A stretch of 64,000 bases of DNA from Perkinsela sp. pyNocScin1 (taxonomy: Eukaryota; Euglenozoa; Kinetoplastea; Prokinetoplastida; Perkinselidae), in contig CAXHTR010000006.1 of assembly GCA_964019655.1 (NCBI GenBank), positions 744,001 through 808,000 on the forward strand. Direction: 5' to 3'. The position numbers were made by a program, and so were the translations under genes. How positions within the stretch are numbered: the first letter of the stretch is position 1; each line of letters begins with the position of its first letter. The notes under the pieces were generated by a model, which was not told the DNA's origin, did not search any database, and saw only the letters and a program-made list of their open reading frames with translations. Below, piece by piece: positions 18,087-27,692 of this stretch.

Positions 18087-18968
18087 CTACCAGAAAAGGC
18101 TTGAATCATCATCCACTTTCCGCTTCTGAATTTTCCTCTCCCACTTGTGCTTTTCACCATTTTCATCAACGACACTCGTGATGAAGTCATGGTAGAGCGT
18201 GAATTCCATTGGCCCAGTCGCATGCCGCAGCACAGCGGTTTCGCTCATCTTCGTTGCGGCGATGTTCACTGATCTGAGGCGCGGAGGAAATTCCATAAGC
18301 TGAAATTCCCCCGAAAAGGGGTTGCTCGCCAGAGAAAGAAAGTCGAGCTTTTGTGGAAGCTTGCTGATGACAATGGGCCCTGTGAGATGATTATTCACCA
18401 CACTGACTTTTCTGATTTTAGATGGTAAATCGTCGAGAACTATTTCTCCACCGAATTCGTTGTCTTCGATACTGAAATGGACAAGTGTTGAAGGAAGGTC
18501 AGCGATTGTACAGCTTCCACTAAATTTGTTTTGATCGAGAATGAGGAACTCAAGGTTTCGCGGGAGCCCTTGAAAGTCTACAGACCCATAGAGATCGTTA
18601 TCGATGAGGCAGAGTGCGTCGCTCATGCCTTGTGGCAGCAGCGATGTATCGAGAGTTCCATAGAGAAAACACTCGTCCATAACAAAACTTTTGACGCCAG
18701 GTGGGATAAATTCGAATGGAAACTGCTTGATCTTTTCAAAGAAGCGCCGACTCAAGTTGACTTTTTGCACGCGACCATCTTCACATATCACATCTTCCCA
18801 CTCGCACGCATCTTTATAGTTCCCATTGCTTTCCTTGATATCATCGATATCGTCCTGCACTATGTGCTCTAGCATCATTTCCATGAGCGCTTGGTCAGAG
18901 AGTGAATCGTAGTCGAGGCGGCCGAGTGATGGGTCGACGGTGTAAAGACCAAGCTTGAAGATTGTCAT
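18087..18968 (-). CDS. LRR protein with VDExG cap (293 aa)
   Basis: It has LGRLDYDSLSDQALMEMM, an N-cap ACEWEDVICEDG, seven repeats and a full C-cap, VVDENGEKHKWERKIQKRKV, ending DDSSLFW. The repeat face contains several substitutions for the usual Gly (SETAVLRHAT in the last repeat). The leader MTIFKLGLYTVD is short. It is the immediate upstream neighbour and probable duplicate of the 17072 gene, which lost this cap. Confidence 0.9.
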   Translation of the reverse strand: MTIFKLGLYTVDPSLGRLDYDSLSDQALMEMMLEHIVQDDIDDIKESNGNYKDACEWEDVICEDGRVQKVNLSRRFFEKIKQFPFEFIPPGVKSFVMDECFLYGTLDTSLLPQGMSDALCLIDNDLYGSVDFQGLPRNLEFLILDQNKFSGSCTIADLPSTLVHFSIEDNEFGGEIVLDDLPSKIRKVSVVNNHLTGPIVISKLPQKLDFLSLASNPFSGEFQLMEFPPRLRSVNIAATKMSETAVLRHATGPMEFTLYHDFITSVVDENGEKHKWERKIQKRKVDDDSSLFW

Positions 18969-19063
18969 TTAATGAGATAAAGGTGAGATGACAGTAAAAC
19001 ACAGTCATACACTACTTCTATCTTTTTGTACTGAGTTCAATATCAAAGTATCAACGTTCTCCC

Positions 19064-19474
19064 TCATACGTGATAATTGAGACACTCTGGCACCTTGCTT
19101 TTGTTTGGTAAGCTCTCCAATTCATTTGCATTGACATGGACCCTACCAAGATACTCTGAAATGTCGAGGAGATGCGCTCTGGATGTCAAAATCCGCTTCG
19201 CTTCTCCGAAAGGTTTCGTGTTTTTGCAGAAGCACTTTGAGCGACAGCTCTTTGGCCTTGATAATGCTCCCCAAGAGATACTGAAAACTTGATCCTTGAC
19301 GCAGTGGACACCAAAAATAGAGTGCACTTCGAGGACGTAGTCCTCAAAATACGTGAACTTGTCTTGGGTCTCGGCCTGACACCGGCTGATGAGGCGTTAA
19401 ATGATCACTTGCTCAGAGAGCGAGGATGGGTCGACGCAACCAAGGGAGCCGGCCGATAAGAAGTGAAGGAACAT
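19064..19474 (-). pseudogene. LRR-family relic: leader, N-cap and decayed body
   Basis: From an ATG at 19474 the frame reads MFLHFLSAGSLGCVDPSSLS, then EQVII and a TAA at 19397-19399. The same frame continues past the stop with an N-cap-like VHSIFGVHCVKDQVFSISW and ends near LLDISEYLGRVHVNANELES, which looks like a single LRR. The middle of the gene is missing or frameshifted. The family leader and VDPxxLSxQ motif make its origin clear. Confidence 0.65.
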
Positions 19475-19593
19475 TGAGCTTAGTAGAAATATGCTCGAGA
19501 TGTATATCTGCGCTGCTTTATATCTCATTAAAAGTTGACTCAAACGCAACTATACTTAACACGCTGACCACCGCTTTTCTTTTCTACGATAAC

Positions 19594-20379
19594 TTACCGA
19601 ATGCGCACATATCGTGGCATGGTCTCCCGCTGCGCCGGCTCGAGCCGATTCCCGCTGAGGTTCAGCTTACACATCCGGCACGGAAGGCTCTCAAAGGAGA
19701 CCTTGCCCTCCAGCCGGTTCTTGTCGAGGTCAAGCTCCTCGAGCCCAGATGGAAGTGCTGCGAGCTTCACACTCCCCTCAAAAGCGTTTTCGTAGAGGTA
19801 GAGCCTCTCGAGGCTTTCCGGGAGCTTTTCGAGGCACAGGGACCCCATAAAAGAATTTTTGGAAAGGTCCAGGTCCCGGAGCGTTTCTGGCAGCTGAGTC
19901 AGGTCAACACTGCCCGAAAAATTGTTATCACTTGCCTTGAGGCTGGCCATTTGGCGTGGGAGGCTCATAAGGTTCAAAGAGCCCGAAAAAGCGTTTCCGT
20001 CCAGTTCCATTTCGATGAGCGACTGCGGGAGCGCCGCAGTGTCTACCGTTCCCCACACTGGCGACGCATTGTAGAGATCTCTGGCAATATTGAGCATCTC
20101 GAGGTGCGCTGGGAGCATCGCGAGGGACACGCTGCCGCACGCCCAGACCTCGCCGTCCCAGTCAATAGCAATGACGTTATCGAAAGAATCGCAGCTGACG
20201 CCCTCCCACTCGCAAGCGGGGCGGTACTCGCCACGATGCCCAAAGAAGTTGAGCTTGTCAGCGGCCTTCGCGTCGCCGTCGAGGGACTGGACGAGGAGCT
20301 CCATCCGGGTCTGGTCGGCGAGTGTGTGGCGGTTGACGCGGGCGAGAGCCGAATCGATGCAGAAGAGAGTAAGGGGCAT
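19594..20379 (-). CDS. LRR protein, about 7 repeats (261 aa)
   Basis: The start at 20379 is supported by TTTTTCATCTCAG ending one base before the ATG. This confirms that the hydrophobic segment MPLTLFCID is translated. It is followed by ALARVNRHTLADQTRMELL and the N-cap ACEWEGVSCDS. An expanded first repeat (NASPVWGTVDTAALP) precedes six regular ones. The C-cap is MPRYVRIR. The gene is visibly GC-richer than most neighbours. Confidence 0.92.
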   Translation of the reverse strand: MPLTLFCIDSALARVNRHTLADQTRMELLVQSLDGDAKAADKLNFFGHRGEYRPACEWEGVSCDSFDNVIAIDWDGEVWACGSVSLAMLPAHLEMLNIARDLYNASPVWGTVDTAALPQSLIEMELDGNAFSGSLNLMSLPRQMASLKASDNNFSGSVDLTQLPETLRDLDLSKNSFMGSLCLEKLPESLERLYLYENAFEGSVKLAALPSGLEELDLDKNRLEGKVSFESLPCRMCKLNLSGNRLEPAQRETMPRYVRIR

Positions 20380-20402
20380 GCTGAGATGAAAAAGTAAGTG
20401 AA
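20380..20402 (-). promoter_or_regulatory. Likely trans-splice acceptor of the 19594-20379 gene
   Basis: The minus strand reads CTTCACTTACTTTTTCATCT then CAG, C and the ATG, with the AG at 20381-20382. It is one of the clearest acceptors and fixes the N-terminus of the product. Confidence 0.5.
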
Positions 20403-21015
20403 GAAGGTACTGGAGCATAACATGAATTGAAATCACTAAAATTTTTCAAAACTATGCTCCTCTGTTATATTTGACTGCGTTCCACAGCTCATTTAAACAA
20501 CTTGTCATTGCTAATTGAGCAGTGCCTTTCAGATGAGGAAAGCGTTTATATGAGAGCTGAAGTGCTTTTTAGGACTCCAAGTAGATCGCTGTGTACTTCT
20601 CGTATGTTTCCAAAAAAAGTGAAAGCTGTGATTGAGCCGATTATAAACTTCAAACTATGTGGGCGACAAAATTTGGCATCTGTGCCATTATCCTTCAGAG
20701 ATGCAGTATCTACGATCTCTTAAAGTTGGCGAAAATATGAAGACTAAAAGCTACGATCCTATGCCTACAGATCAAGTTTAACTCATTCATTAGAGCCGAT
20801 AACGAGTCAGAGTGGTCATGGCTTTTGATTTTGACAAGCTTCTTCTTGACGAGATCAACACTAAAAGCTTGGAGACTCGATGGTCATATCATAGTATGAT
20901 AGAAAAACTATCGTATTTAAGCCTTTCAGTCAGGTTTCAACATAATAGTAGAAAAGAAATACGGTTCATGTATGTTTCAGTCATCTTTTCAAAATTTCTT
21001 CGTAGCTCATGCGAA
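20403..21015. other. Intergenic, no gene seen
   Basis: About 610 AT-rich bases. No LRR, RNI or YDVS similarity found on either strand. Confidence 0.45.
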
Positions 21016-21786
21016 TCACTCCCTCAGATCTGCGAACCGCTGCTCTACCTTCATTGCTTCGTCAAATCGATCCCGCAGCCCATACATCTCATCCAAGAAA
21101 AGCGACGGGAGTGCCATGGCCGTACTTCGACGAACCCGCACGTCTGTGTCCTTGCCGTCCATGCACTTCACGAGCGCCTGGTTGTACCGGCTCTCTGCAT
21201 GGACTTCGACGAGGCTCGCTGGCAGACTCTCATTCAACACATAGATAAGATTGATCCCAACGTCAACCAGCGTTATCGTGCGCATCTGCTTTGGTAAATC
21301 CGTCAGAAAAAAATTGCCGGTGAGGCCACACTGCATCAGGTGGAGTTCCAGCATATATTTCGGCAGGGTGCGAAGCTCAACTCTCTGCAATGCACCCTTT
21401 TGGCTCTGGCAATGGTTGCAAAAGAGATAGAGGATATTTCTTGGAAGCGTTCGAGTGTCTATTTCTTTTCCAACGAACATCCAGTGGAGGTGAATTTTCA
21501 AAACTGAGTTCGGCAGCCATCCAAGCGCAAGAGCGTCGAGTGCGTTGGTGCGGTCCCAAGCGATGGACTTAATGTTGTTGTCAGTGCACTGCACGCCAGC
21601 CCACTGGCACACATCGGTGGCATCTGCCCCGTCAGGTACAAAGAGATCTATGAATCTCGGGCTCTGCAGTGGTTGGTCGTATGTGGCCCGCAGCATAGAC
21701 TCGTACTGGAGATCTTTACTTGAAAGGATTGAAGCGGAGGGGTCCGAGGAATTCGGATCGATTGCTAAGGTGAGGAGCTGAAACAT
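21016..21786 (-). CDS. Divergent LRR protein with non-LRR tail (256 aa)
   Basis: I start at the second in-frame Met (MFQLLTLAIDPNSSD). The family motif is strongly altered (LSSKDLQYESMLRATY), but the N-cap DVCQWAGVQCTDNNIKSIAW is canonical. Only about four irregular repeats can be counted (TRTLPRNILYLF, LPKYMLELHLMQCGLTG). The last 60 residues, including LVKCMDGKDTDVRVRR and a charged helical end (FDEAMKVEQRFADLRE), are not LRR. It most resembles the 55283 and 61375 genes in style. Confidence 0.85.
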   Translation of the reverse strand: MFQLLTLAIDPNSSDPSASILSSKDLQYESMLRATYDQPLQSPRFIDLFVPDGADATDVCQWAGVQCTDNNIKSIAWDRTNALDALALGWLPNSVLKIHLHWMFVGKEIDTRTLPRNILYLFCNHCQSQKGALQRVELRTLPKYMLELHLMQCGLTGNFFLTDLPKQMRTITLVDVGINLIYVLNESLPASLVEVHAESRYNQALVKCMDGKDTDVRVRRSTAMALPSLFLDEMYGLRDRFDEAMKVEQRFADLRE

Positions 21787-21935
21787 TGTCAGATTGAATG
21801 ACAAAAGAAATCGAAAAGGTTAAGGTCGATGGACCTGTGCTCTAGGATAGGATGCTTAAACTCTCATGTATCACTATCAATATCTCTGACTTGTATCATC
21901 TTTTATGCTCCTTTATCCGAATTTTTCCCGCACGC

Positions 21936-22724
21936 TTACTTTGAAATAAATGCCGGCATTTTCCCAGTGCCGACAGCTTTCAGCTGCGTTTTGCCAATTA
22001 AGAGCTGTTGGAGTCCCTCCGGTAGGTCATTGTAGCAGAACTCCCCTGCGAAGTCGTTGGCATCAAGCGTGAGGACTCGCATACTTGCTGGGAGAGCAGC
22101 GAGATTCAGATTTCCCGCAAACGAATTTTGCGAGAGGTCGAGCGTGTGCAGCGTCGGTGGGAGGGATGATAGGTCTAAGCTCCCAGAAAATTTGCACTTT
22201 GATAGGCCGAGGTCCTCCATCGTGGGCGGCAGTTTTTTTAAACAAATCTCACCTGAAAAATCGTTCCACCAGATGTAGAAGTTCTGCATGGCATCTGGTA
22301 GCGTTTGAAAGTCGACACTGCCATAAAATGCATTGTTGTGTAGATCGAGGTAGACGAGTGATTTCGGGAGAAGCGCAGTCGAAAGCGTTCCAGTGCGCTT
22401 TGGCTTGTTTGCATCCCACGTATCTGTCGAGAGGTCAGCCCAGATCAGGCACGCAGGCAGATAATCGAGCAATACTTCACCAGGGATATCTTCGAACCCC
22501 CAGTCGAGCTCGGTGATTCGCTTGGATTCGTCGCATTTGACACCATTCCAAAGGCAGACATCCTCTGGTAGATCACATGGACCTTCGCTGTCTGCGTCCG
22601 CCACAACATACTTCGATGTATCGGGGAGATTGCTGATGAGGAGTTCCATGCGAGATCGGTCGTCGAGCATGGATACGTCGACACGACCGAGCGCTGATTC
22701 AGCTGCGATAATGTAGGAAAGCAT
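21936..22724 (-). CDS. LRR protein, about 7 repeats (262 aa)
   Basis: The ATG at 22724 (MLSYIIAAESALGRVDVSM) has TTTTTATAG 10 nt upstream; the frame stays open to 22901 but the extension has no family similarity. The N-cap is VCLWNGVKCDESKRITELDW. The first repeat carries the long insert WDANKPKRTGTLSTALLP shared with the 32210 gene, and both end in a VGTGxxPAxI cap (here LKAVGTGKMPAFISK). These two are clear paralogs, 10 kb apart. Confidence 0.9.
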   Translation of the reverse strand: MLSYIIAAESALGRVDVSMLDDRSRMELLISNLPDTSKYVVADADSEGPCDLPEDVCLWNGVKCDESKRITELDWGFEDIPGEVLLDYLPACLIWADLSTDTWDANKPKRTGTLSTALLPKSLVYLDLHNNAFYGSVDFQTLPDAMQNFYIWWNDFSGEICLKKLPPTMEDLGLSKCKFSGSLDLSSLPPTLHTLDLSQNSFAGNLNLAALPASMRVLTLDANDFAGEFCYNDLPEGLQQLLIGKTQLKAVGTGKMPAFISK

Positions 22725-23154
22725 TGGAGTAGTGCTATAAAAATTCAAAAAGTGGGTTGATTCAATCAATTTTAGCCTGCATTCGGATCTCGGAAATTGT
22801 AACGCACAAAATTTCTGCGAAATTTTGTGTTGTGCACTACATGATTCACTACGCGGAGTCACAAAGATTTTATTAATTGAACACTGATAACTTGAACTCA
22901 TGCGTCCGTTGGAAAAGTGATGCCATCTCGAGGGTAGGTATCACGAAGAATTTAAATAAAAATTCCGGTGAATCATTGTCCTACAATTTAATTGACAAAT
23001 AGCATTTATGAGGCTTAAAAAATTTCTTTTCTTTCTTGTTTTCACGCTTAAGCTCTCCATTCATTTTTCATTCCTAAGTGCGATACTCTTGTGCTGTGAT
23101 TGCAGCTGTATCTTGATCTGAAAAAAGTACTTTGGGTGTATCTCTGTATCGTCA
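22725..23154. other. Intergenic, no gene seen
   Basis: About 430 bases before the start of the duplicated block. No coding or RNA signal recognised. Confidence 0.4.
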
Positions 23155-23253
23155 GCAAAGCCTTAATCCGCTTGTCATGCGTGTTTGATCCTACCGAGCG
23201 TCCAAAAAGAATACCCTTGGATTCTTTGTATCGAGCGTCTCATTCTCATTCAA

Positions 23254-23802
23254 TTACGCATCACTGCTGTTCGCATAAGCTTCTTTACTTTCCTTTATCT
23301 GTACTGAGTTGCTTGTCCCCTCCGTGTACTTTATCGCATACCAATTTGGTCGTTTTGCTTCTCTGTACCTCTGAATAGCTTCTGGACTTATCTTCGTCTC
23401 ACCTATGTCGACCACTCGCAGATCTTTGCATTCCGCGATCGCATCAAGAATCGTGTCGTCAACATATCGGCACTCCCATAGCACCAAAGTGTGCAGGTTT
23501 GTTTTGTTGGCTTGGATGATAGATGTGATACACTCAGTGTCGAGATGCATATTGCCGAGCTCGATCGTCCGCAGGTTGGTGACTTTCGAGAGATAAAACA
23601 GCGCGTGATCACTCAAGTTGCATAACTCGAAGCGAATGTGGCGCACACTCCGCTGTAGGGTCGGACTCATAAACAGAAGATACAGATGCCCATCCTCGCC
23701 GTACGGGTCAACTTCAAGCACAGAGATGCTTTCTACTTGCGTGCATTGTGCAAGGGTAGCCAAAATGATTGACCCGAACGTAGTTTGCAAGTAGATCTCT
23801 TT
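23254..23802 (-). pseudogene. RNI-family 3' fragment (copy A)
   Basis: The frame is open from a TAG at 23803-23805 to the stop at 23254 but has no ATG near its start. It aligns with residues about 254-400 of the intact RNI gene at 59594: FGSIILATLAQCTQVESISV matches the HFVTLAQC region, and VVDIGETKISPEAIQRY plus AKRPNWYAIKY match the C-terminus. The first 250 residues are absent and an LRR-family stub abuts directly upstream. It is a 5'-truncated relic. Confidence 0.75.
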
Positions 23803-23806
23803 CTAC

Positions 23807-23884
23807 TCAGGAGAGGAGGGCTGGGTCGAGGCGGCTGAGGTTCTCGTCGACTGTTATAAGTGTCAATATCTCCGGATACAGCAT
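23807..23884 (-). pseudogene. LRR-family N-terminal stub (copy A)
   Basis: A 25-codon frame, MLYPEILTLITVDENLSRLD then PALLS and TGA, carries the LRR-family leader and start of its conserved motif and then stops. It is joined to the RNI fragment within a few bases. The homologous position in unit B continues into a decayed LRR body instead. Confidence 0.7.
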
Positions 23885-24015
23885 GCGTAAAAGTAAGAAA
23901 AGGTGTTCTTCGGCCTAAAGTTGTCTGCACAATCAAAAGATTCGCGTAAATTCGAAAAAATATGATAATCCGATTTATAAGCGTTCTATAAATTTTATTT
24001 GTCTGAGATCAGGCT

Positions 24016-25005
24016 TCATGCAACCTTCCTTTGGCGCGGTGTATGATTTTCCATACTACGTGGATTTCCTTGCTCATCGACCACGTGCTCTATCTTGTTC
24101 CCATCAAAATAGATCTTACTCTTCCCTGTGGGGACAAGAGCGGTGCCTTGCAGCTTATTCGCACTAAAGTCCATTACGATGAGCTCAGGGTACGCTTTAC
24201 TGAGACGAAATTCCCCGGAAAAGGCGTTTTGTGATGCACGCAGGACCGTGAGCGTTTTCGGAAGCTCAGAAAGATGCAGCGATCCCTCAAACTTATTGTC
24301 GTTTATGTAGAGAACTTCGAGCTCTGGCGGGAGCGTACGAAAGTCGAATTCGCCCCCAAACTGATTTTGCCCCAAACTTACCTCTTTGAGATTTTCGGGA
24401 AGATTTGCAGTGTTTATTGTTCCCTCGAATTTGTTCTGATCAAGATAAAGCGTTTTGAGGATCCAAGGCAGCTCATCGAGGTTGACACTCCCCGAAAAAT
24501 TATTTTCCCTGAGGCTAAGTTCAGTTAGTGTCTCTGGCAACGCTGTAAAGTCGCAACGGCCTTCAAACTGATTTTGATAAAGCACGATTTCCCACACTCC
24601 GACTGGGAAGCCGCGGAAGTCCACTGTGCCACCAAAATCAGTCACTTGGATGTATATGTAATCGAGATCCGGCGGGAGCGCTTTGGTATCAAGAGAGCCA
24701 CAGACAGCCGTCTCAGCTATATAAATGTTTTTCACTGTTTCAGGGACATACTCGAGCGCTACGGTGCCGCTCATCTCCTTTCTTGTGATATTTAGCTTTG
24801 TCACGTTATTTTCGTTGTTGCACTTGACGCAACTCCAGTCACAGACATCAAGAAAAGAACCATTTTCGTCGTGAACGACCCTTTTTTCTTTGAATTCGGC
24901 CTTTGCGATGACCATTTCCATGAGCGCTTGCTGGGAAAGCGAGTCGTAGTCAAGGCGGCCGAGGCATGGATCGATGGTGGCTGTGGTAATGTAGAGCTGA
25001 TACAT
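24016..25005 (-). CDS. LRR protein, about 9 repeats (329 aa)
   Basis: Unit A copy of a three-member set (with 26609 and 29205). It has LGRLDYDSLSQQALMEMVIA, the N-cap VCDWSCVKCNNENN, and repeats such as LPENLKEVSLGQNQFGGEFD. The C-cap is VVDEQGNPRSMENHTPRQRK, with a basic end not found elsewhere. It is nearly identical to 29205 over its 3' two thirds. Among the differences it keeps both N-cap cysteines. Confidence 0.9.
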   Translation of the reverse strand: MYQLYITTATIDPCLGRLDYDSLSQQALMEMVIAKAEFKEKRVVHDENGSFLDVCDWSCVKCNNENNVTKLNITRKEMSGTVALEYVPETVKNIYIAETAVCGSLDTKALPPDLDYIYIQVTDFGGTVDFRGFPVGVWEIVLYQNQFEGRCDFTALPETLTELSLRENNFSGSVNLDELPWILKTLYLDQNKFEGTINTANLPENLKEVSLGQNQFGGEFDFRTLPPELEVLYINDNKFEGSLHLSELPKTLTVLRASQNAFSGEFRLSKAYPELIVMDFSANKLQGTALVPTGKSKIYFDGNKIEHVVDEQGNPRSMENHTPRQRKVA

Positions 25006-25105
25006 GATGCTCGTTAGAAAAGGATACGAAAGCGTACATGAAAGAGCAGATCGTGTGAAATTTTACTTCAAATTACAAAAATCATCCTCCCTATAGACTT
25101 TCTCG

Positions 25106-25750
25106 TCAAAACTCAAACGTTGCGTGCATCGTACGAATCCGCTGAAAATTGTTCCTTGCCAGCTTGACGGTCACATGGGACATCAGAGCGTCCGTCATCG
25201 ACTCCACAATGTTCTCGGGGAGTGTTCCGAGGCACAGACTCCCGCTGAAAAGGTTATCGCACACAATGAGCTCTTCAAGACTCGATGGTAAGGCGGTAAG
25301 ATCACAGCCACCAGAAAATTTGTTCTCCTGAATGTCAAAATACTCGAGCGTCGCGGGAAGCGCCGTCATGTCGACGCTGCCAATAAACGAATTATCATCG
25401 AGGTGAAGCACTGTCAGTCTGGGCGGAAGCAAAGCTGTGTCAACAGTTCCAGTAAGGTTACCGTTGCATGAAATTCGAATGTCGTTTAGACTCTGTGGGA
25501 AATGGTCGAGACAAAGCGTTCCCCAATAGGTCGTTTCGAGGCAGAGATCGGTCACATTGCCATCGCTGTCGCACTTTGTTGCGACCCACTCAGACGCGTC
25601 GAGGAACACGCCTTCATTGTCCCGGAACTCTTCACAGGATTCGTCCGTGAGGCCTGCGACTGCGAGTTCCATGCGCGCCTGGTCGTTGAGCATGGAGGGG
25701 TCCATCTTGCCAAGGCTGCTGTCGATGCAAGTGAATGCGATTGGAAACAT
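25106..25750 (-). CDS. LRR protein, shortened (214 aa)
   Basis: The start at 25750 (MFPIAFTCIDSSLGKMDPSM) matches the paralog at 30838 (MLPLTFICIDSGLGKVDLSM). The frame is open to 26101 but that extension overlaps an LRR relic in another frame and is not coding. The N-cap has lost its first Cys (DASEWVATKCDSDGN). After five repeats the sequence departs from its paralog and ends NNFQRIRTMHATFEF, so about three repeats and the C-cap are missing. Confidence 0.82.
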   Translation of the reverse strand: MFPIAFTCIDSSLGKMDPSMLNDQARMELAVAGLTDESCEEFRDNEGVFLDASEWVATKCDSDGNVTDLCLETTYWGTLCLDHFPQSLNDIRISCNGNLTGTVDTALLPPRLTVLHLDDNSFIGSVDMTALPATLEYFDIQENKFSGGCDLTALPSSLEELIVCDNLFSGSLCLGTLPENIVESMTDALMSHVTVKLARNNFQRIRTMHATFEF

Positions 25751-25890
25751 AGGAAATCGTATCAAACGATAGGTAGAGTAATGAAGCTTGAATTGGAGAA
25801 GCTCTGGTCTCTTCGAATACAATCTTTCAAAATTACATGTTATGCTATTCCACCAAAGTCTTTTTTGATCAATCACTTTGATCATCACTT

Positions 25891-26464
25891 TCAATCCACT
25901 CGCCCTTCCCCAGGCTTTCCATCCCTTCTTACCTCGACTGTACTTCCCTCCGTCTTGAAAAGTGCAATATTCTGCGGCAGCTGGCTCGTGCGCACAATCC
26001 CACGTATTCTTGTCTCCGACACATTGAGCGAGACCATATCCCTTGGGAGTACCAGGGCATCCAGCGTCCTGCACAGATCGGTATTGGCCAAAACCAGACA
26101 TTCAAGCGATTCTGGCATTCTATTCAGTATCACTTCCCCTGAGAAATTGTTTCCCTCAACGTCAGTCGTATAAGTGGCTGGCGATTGGGTCACTCGAGGA
26201 TAAAACAGACGATGGCAGGAAATGCGTATGAAGCGTGCCTTGCAGCGCTTCATCTTCGCCCTCACCATCGAAAATGACATTTATGAGAATTTCGTCCTCG
26301 GCGACGCATTCGCCCCACACGTAGTAGTCGGTATCGTTTCTGTTGGCGTCAAAAAATAAATGTTTATGTGCTTCTTCTTGAAACACTCGGCAAACATCTC
26401 CATCTGGGCCTGCTCGGAGAGAAGACTCGACTGTTATGAGTGTCAATATCTGCGGGTACGGCAT
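25891..26464 (-). pseudogene. Frameshifted LRR gene (unit B)
   Basis: From the ATG at 26464 it reads MPYPQILTLITVESSL, the same leader as the stubs of units A and C. The QAQMEMF motif follows in a shifted frame, then the first frame resumes with N-cap traces (YYVWGECVAEDEILINVIFD) and LQGTLHTHFLPSSVLSS. A second shift leads to EGNNFSGEVILNRMPESLEC and three more repeats, ending RDGKPGEGRVD. At least two frameshifts and a lost conserved segment make it non-functional. Confidence 0.75.
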
Positions 26465-26608
26465 GTATCAAAGTTAGAAAAGGTATTCTTTTGCATAAAC
26501 TTGTCTGCACAATCAAAAATTTCGCGCGAAATCAGATAACTACAGTATTTAGATTTGAATACGTTTCATTAATTTCATTTCTATCCGTATGGACTACATC
26601 CAACTAGC

Positions 26609-27577
26609 CTACCGCCGTGTAAAATTTTCCAAACTACGTGGAAGTCCAAATTCATCGACCACACGCTCGATTTCATTTCCACTAAAATAGGCCTCACAGT
26701 CTCCTTGGGGGACATAAGCGGTTCCTCGAAGCTTATTTGCACTAAAGTCGATTTCAGAGAGCTCAGGATGCACTCTACTGAGACAAAATTCCCCGGAAAA
26801 GGCGTTTTGTGATGCACGCAGGACCGTGAGCGTTTTCGGAAGCTCAGACAAATGCAGCGATCCCTCAAAATTATTTTCGCTTATGTTCAATTCGTCGAGC
26901 TCTGGTGGGAGAGTGCGGAAGTCGAATTCGCCTCCAAACAGATTTTGAGAGAGGTTCGCGTCGGTGAGACTTTTCGGAAGCTTCGCAGTGTTTACTGTCC
27001 CCTCAAATTTGTTTCCCCAAAGGTCAATTATATTGAGGCGTTTAGGCAGCTCCTCGAGGTTGAGACTCCCGGAAGAATTATTGTCGCTATGGTTTAGGTC
27101 CGTAAGCTTTTCTGGCAGCTTTGTTAAGTCGCAACTGCCTTCAAACTTACTCCCCCGTAGTGCGATGTCTGTCATTCCGACTGGGAAGCCGCAGAAGTCG
27201 ACTGCCCCACCAAAGTTAGTCCCCAAGATTGATAAATCTTCGAGAGCCGGCGGGAGCGCTTTGGTATCAAGAGAGCCATACAAAGCCGTATCACTTAAAT
27301 CAATTCTGGAGACTGATTGCGGGACATACTCGAGCGCTACGGAGCCGCTCATTTCATCGCTATAGATTTCTAGGTCAGTCACGTTATCTTCGTCGTCGCA
27401 CTCGACATACTTCCAGTCACAGACATCGAGAAAAGAGCCATTATCGTCCTGAACTTGCCATTTTTCTTCGACCTTTGCGATGACCATCTCCATGAGCGCT
27501 TGCTGAGAAAGAGAGTCGTAGTCAAGGCGGCCGAGGAATGGATCGACGGTGGCAGTGAAAACGTGTAGCTGTTGCAT
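26609..27577 (-). CDS. LRR protein, about 9 repeats (322 aa)
   Basis: Unit B copy of the 24016/29205 set and the most diverged of the three. The leader is MQQLHVFTATVD, the N-cap VCDWKYVECDDEDN is intact, and the repeats include the unusual SDNNSSGSLNLEELP. The C-cap reads VVDEFGLPRSLENFTRR, shorter than in its sisters. Upstream sequence (GTATCCTTTTCTTATACGT) is shared with the other two units, so duplication included the leader region. Confidence 0.9.
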   Translation of the reverse strand: MQQLHVFTATVDPFLGRLDYDSLSQQALMEMVIAKVEEKWQVQDDNGSFLDVCDWKYVECDDEDNVTDLEIYSDEMSGSVALEYVPQSVSRIDLSDTALYGSLDTKALPPALEDLSILGTNFGGAVDFCGFPVGMTDIALRGSKFEGSCDLTKLPEKLTDLNHSDNNSSGSLNLEELPKRLNIIDLWGNKFEGTVNTAKLPKSLTDANLSQNLFGGEFDFRTLPPELDELNISENNFEGSLHLSELPKTLTVLRASQNAFSGEFCLSRVHPELSEIDFSANKLRGTAYVPQGDCEAYFSGNEIERVVDEFGLPRSLENFTRR

Positions 27578-27692
27578 GATACGTATAAGAAAAGGATACG
27601 AAAGAGTAGAAGTAACTCAATCATGTACATTTTTTGTTTCTTTCGTCAAAAGTGAATGAAAGTTCAAGTCCGACGTCATTTTTGTCACAGGG

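Larger units (their letters stand above)
23155..25020. repeat. Segmental duplication, unit A
   Basis: This segment is co-linear with 28345-30200 (unit C): 3' flank, RNI fragment, LRR stub, spacer and LRR gene align in the same order with few differences. The right part also matches 26400-27600 (unit B). It is a recent tandem-type duplication, judged by eye from long near-identical stretches. Confidence 0.8.

Noticed and set aside
19426-20397. Plus-strand open frame of 323 codons
   Set aside because: It is the exact antisense of the intact LRR gene at 19594; the codon structure of the 23-residue repeats keeps the opposite strand open.
25751-26101. N-terminal extension of the 25106 gene
   Set aside because: The extra 117 residues overlap an LRR relic in a different frame and the paralog at 30838 starts at the internal Met.
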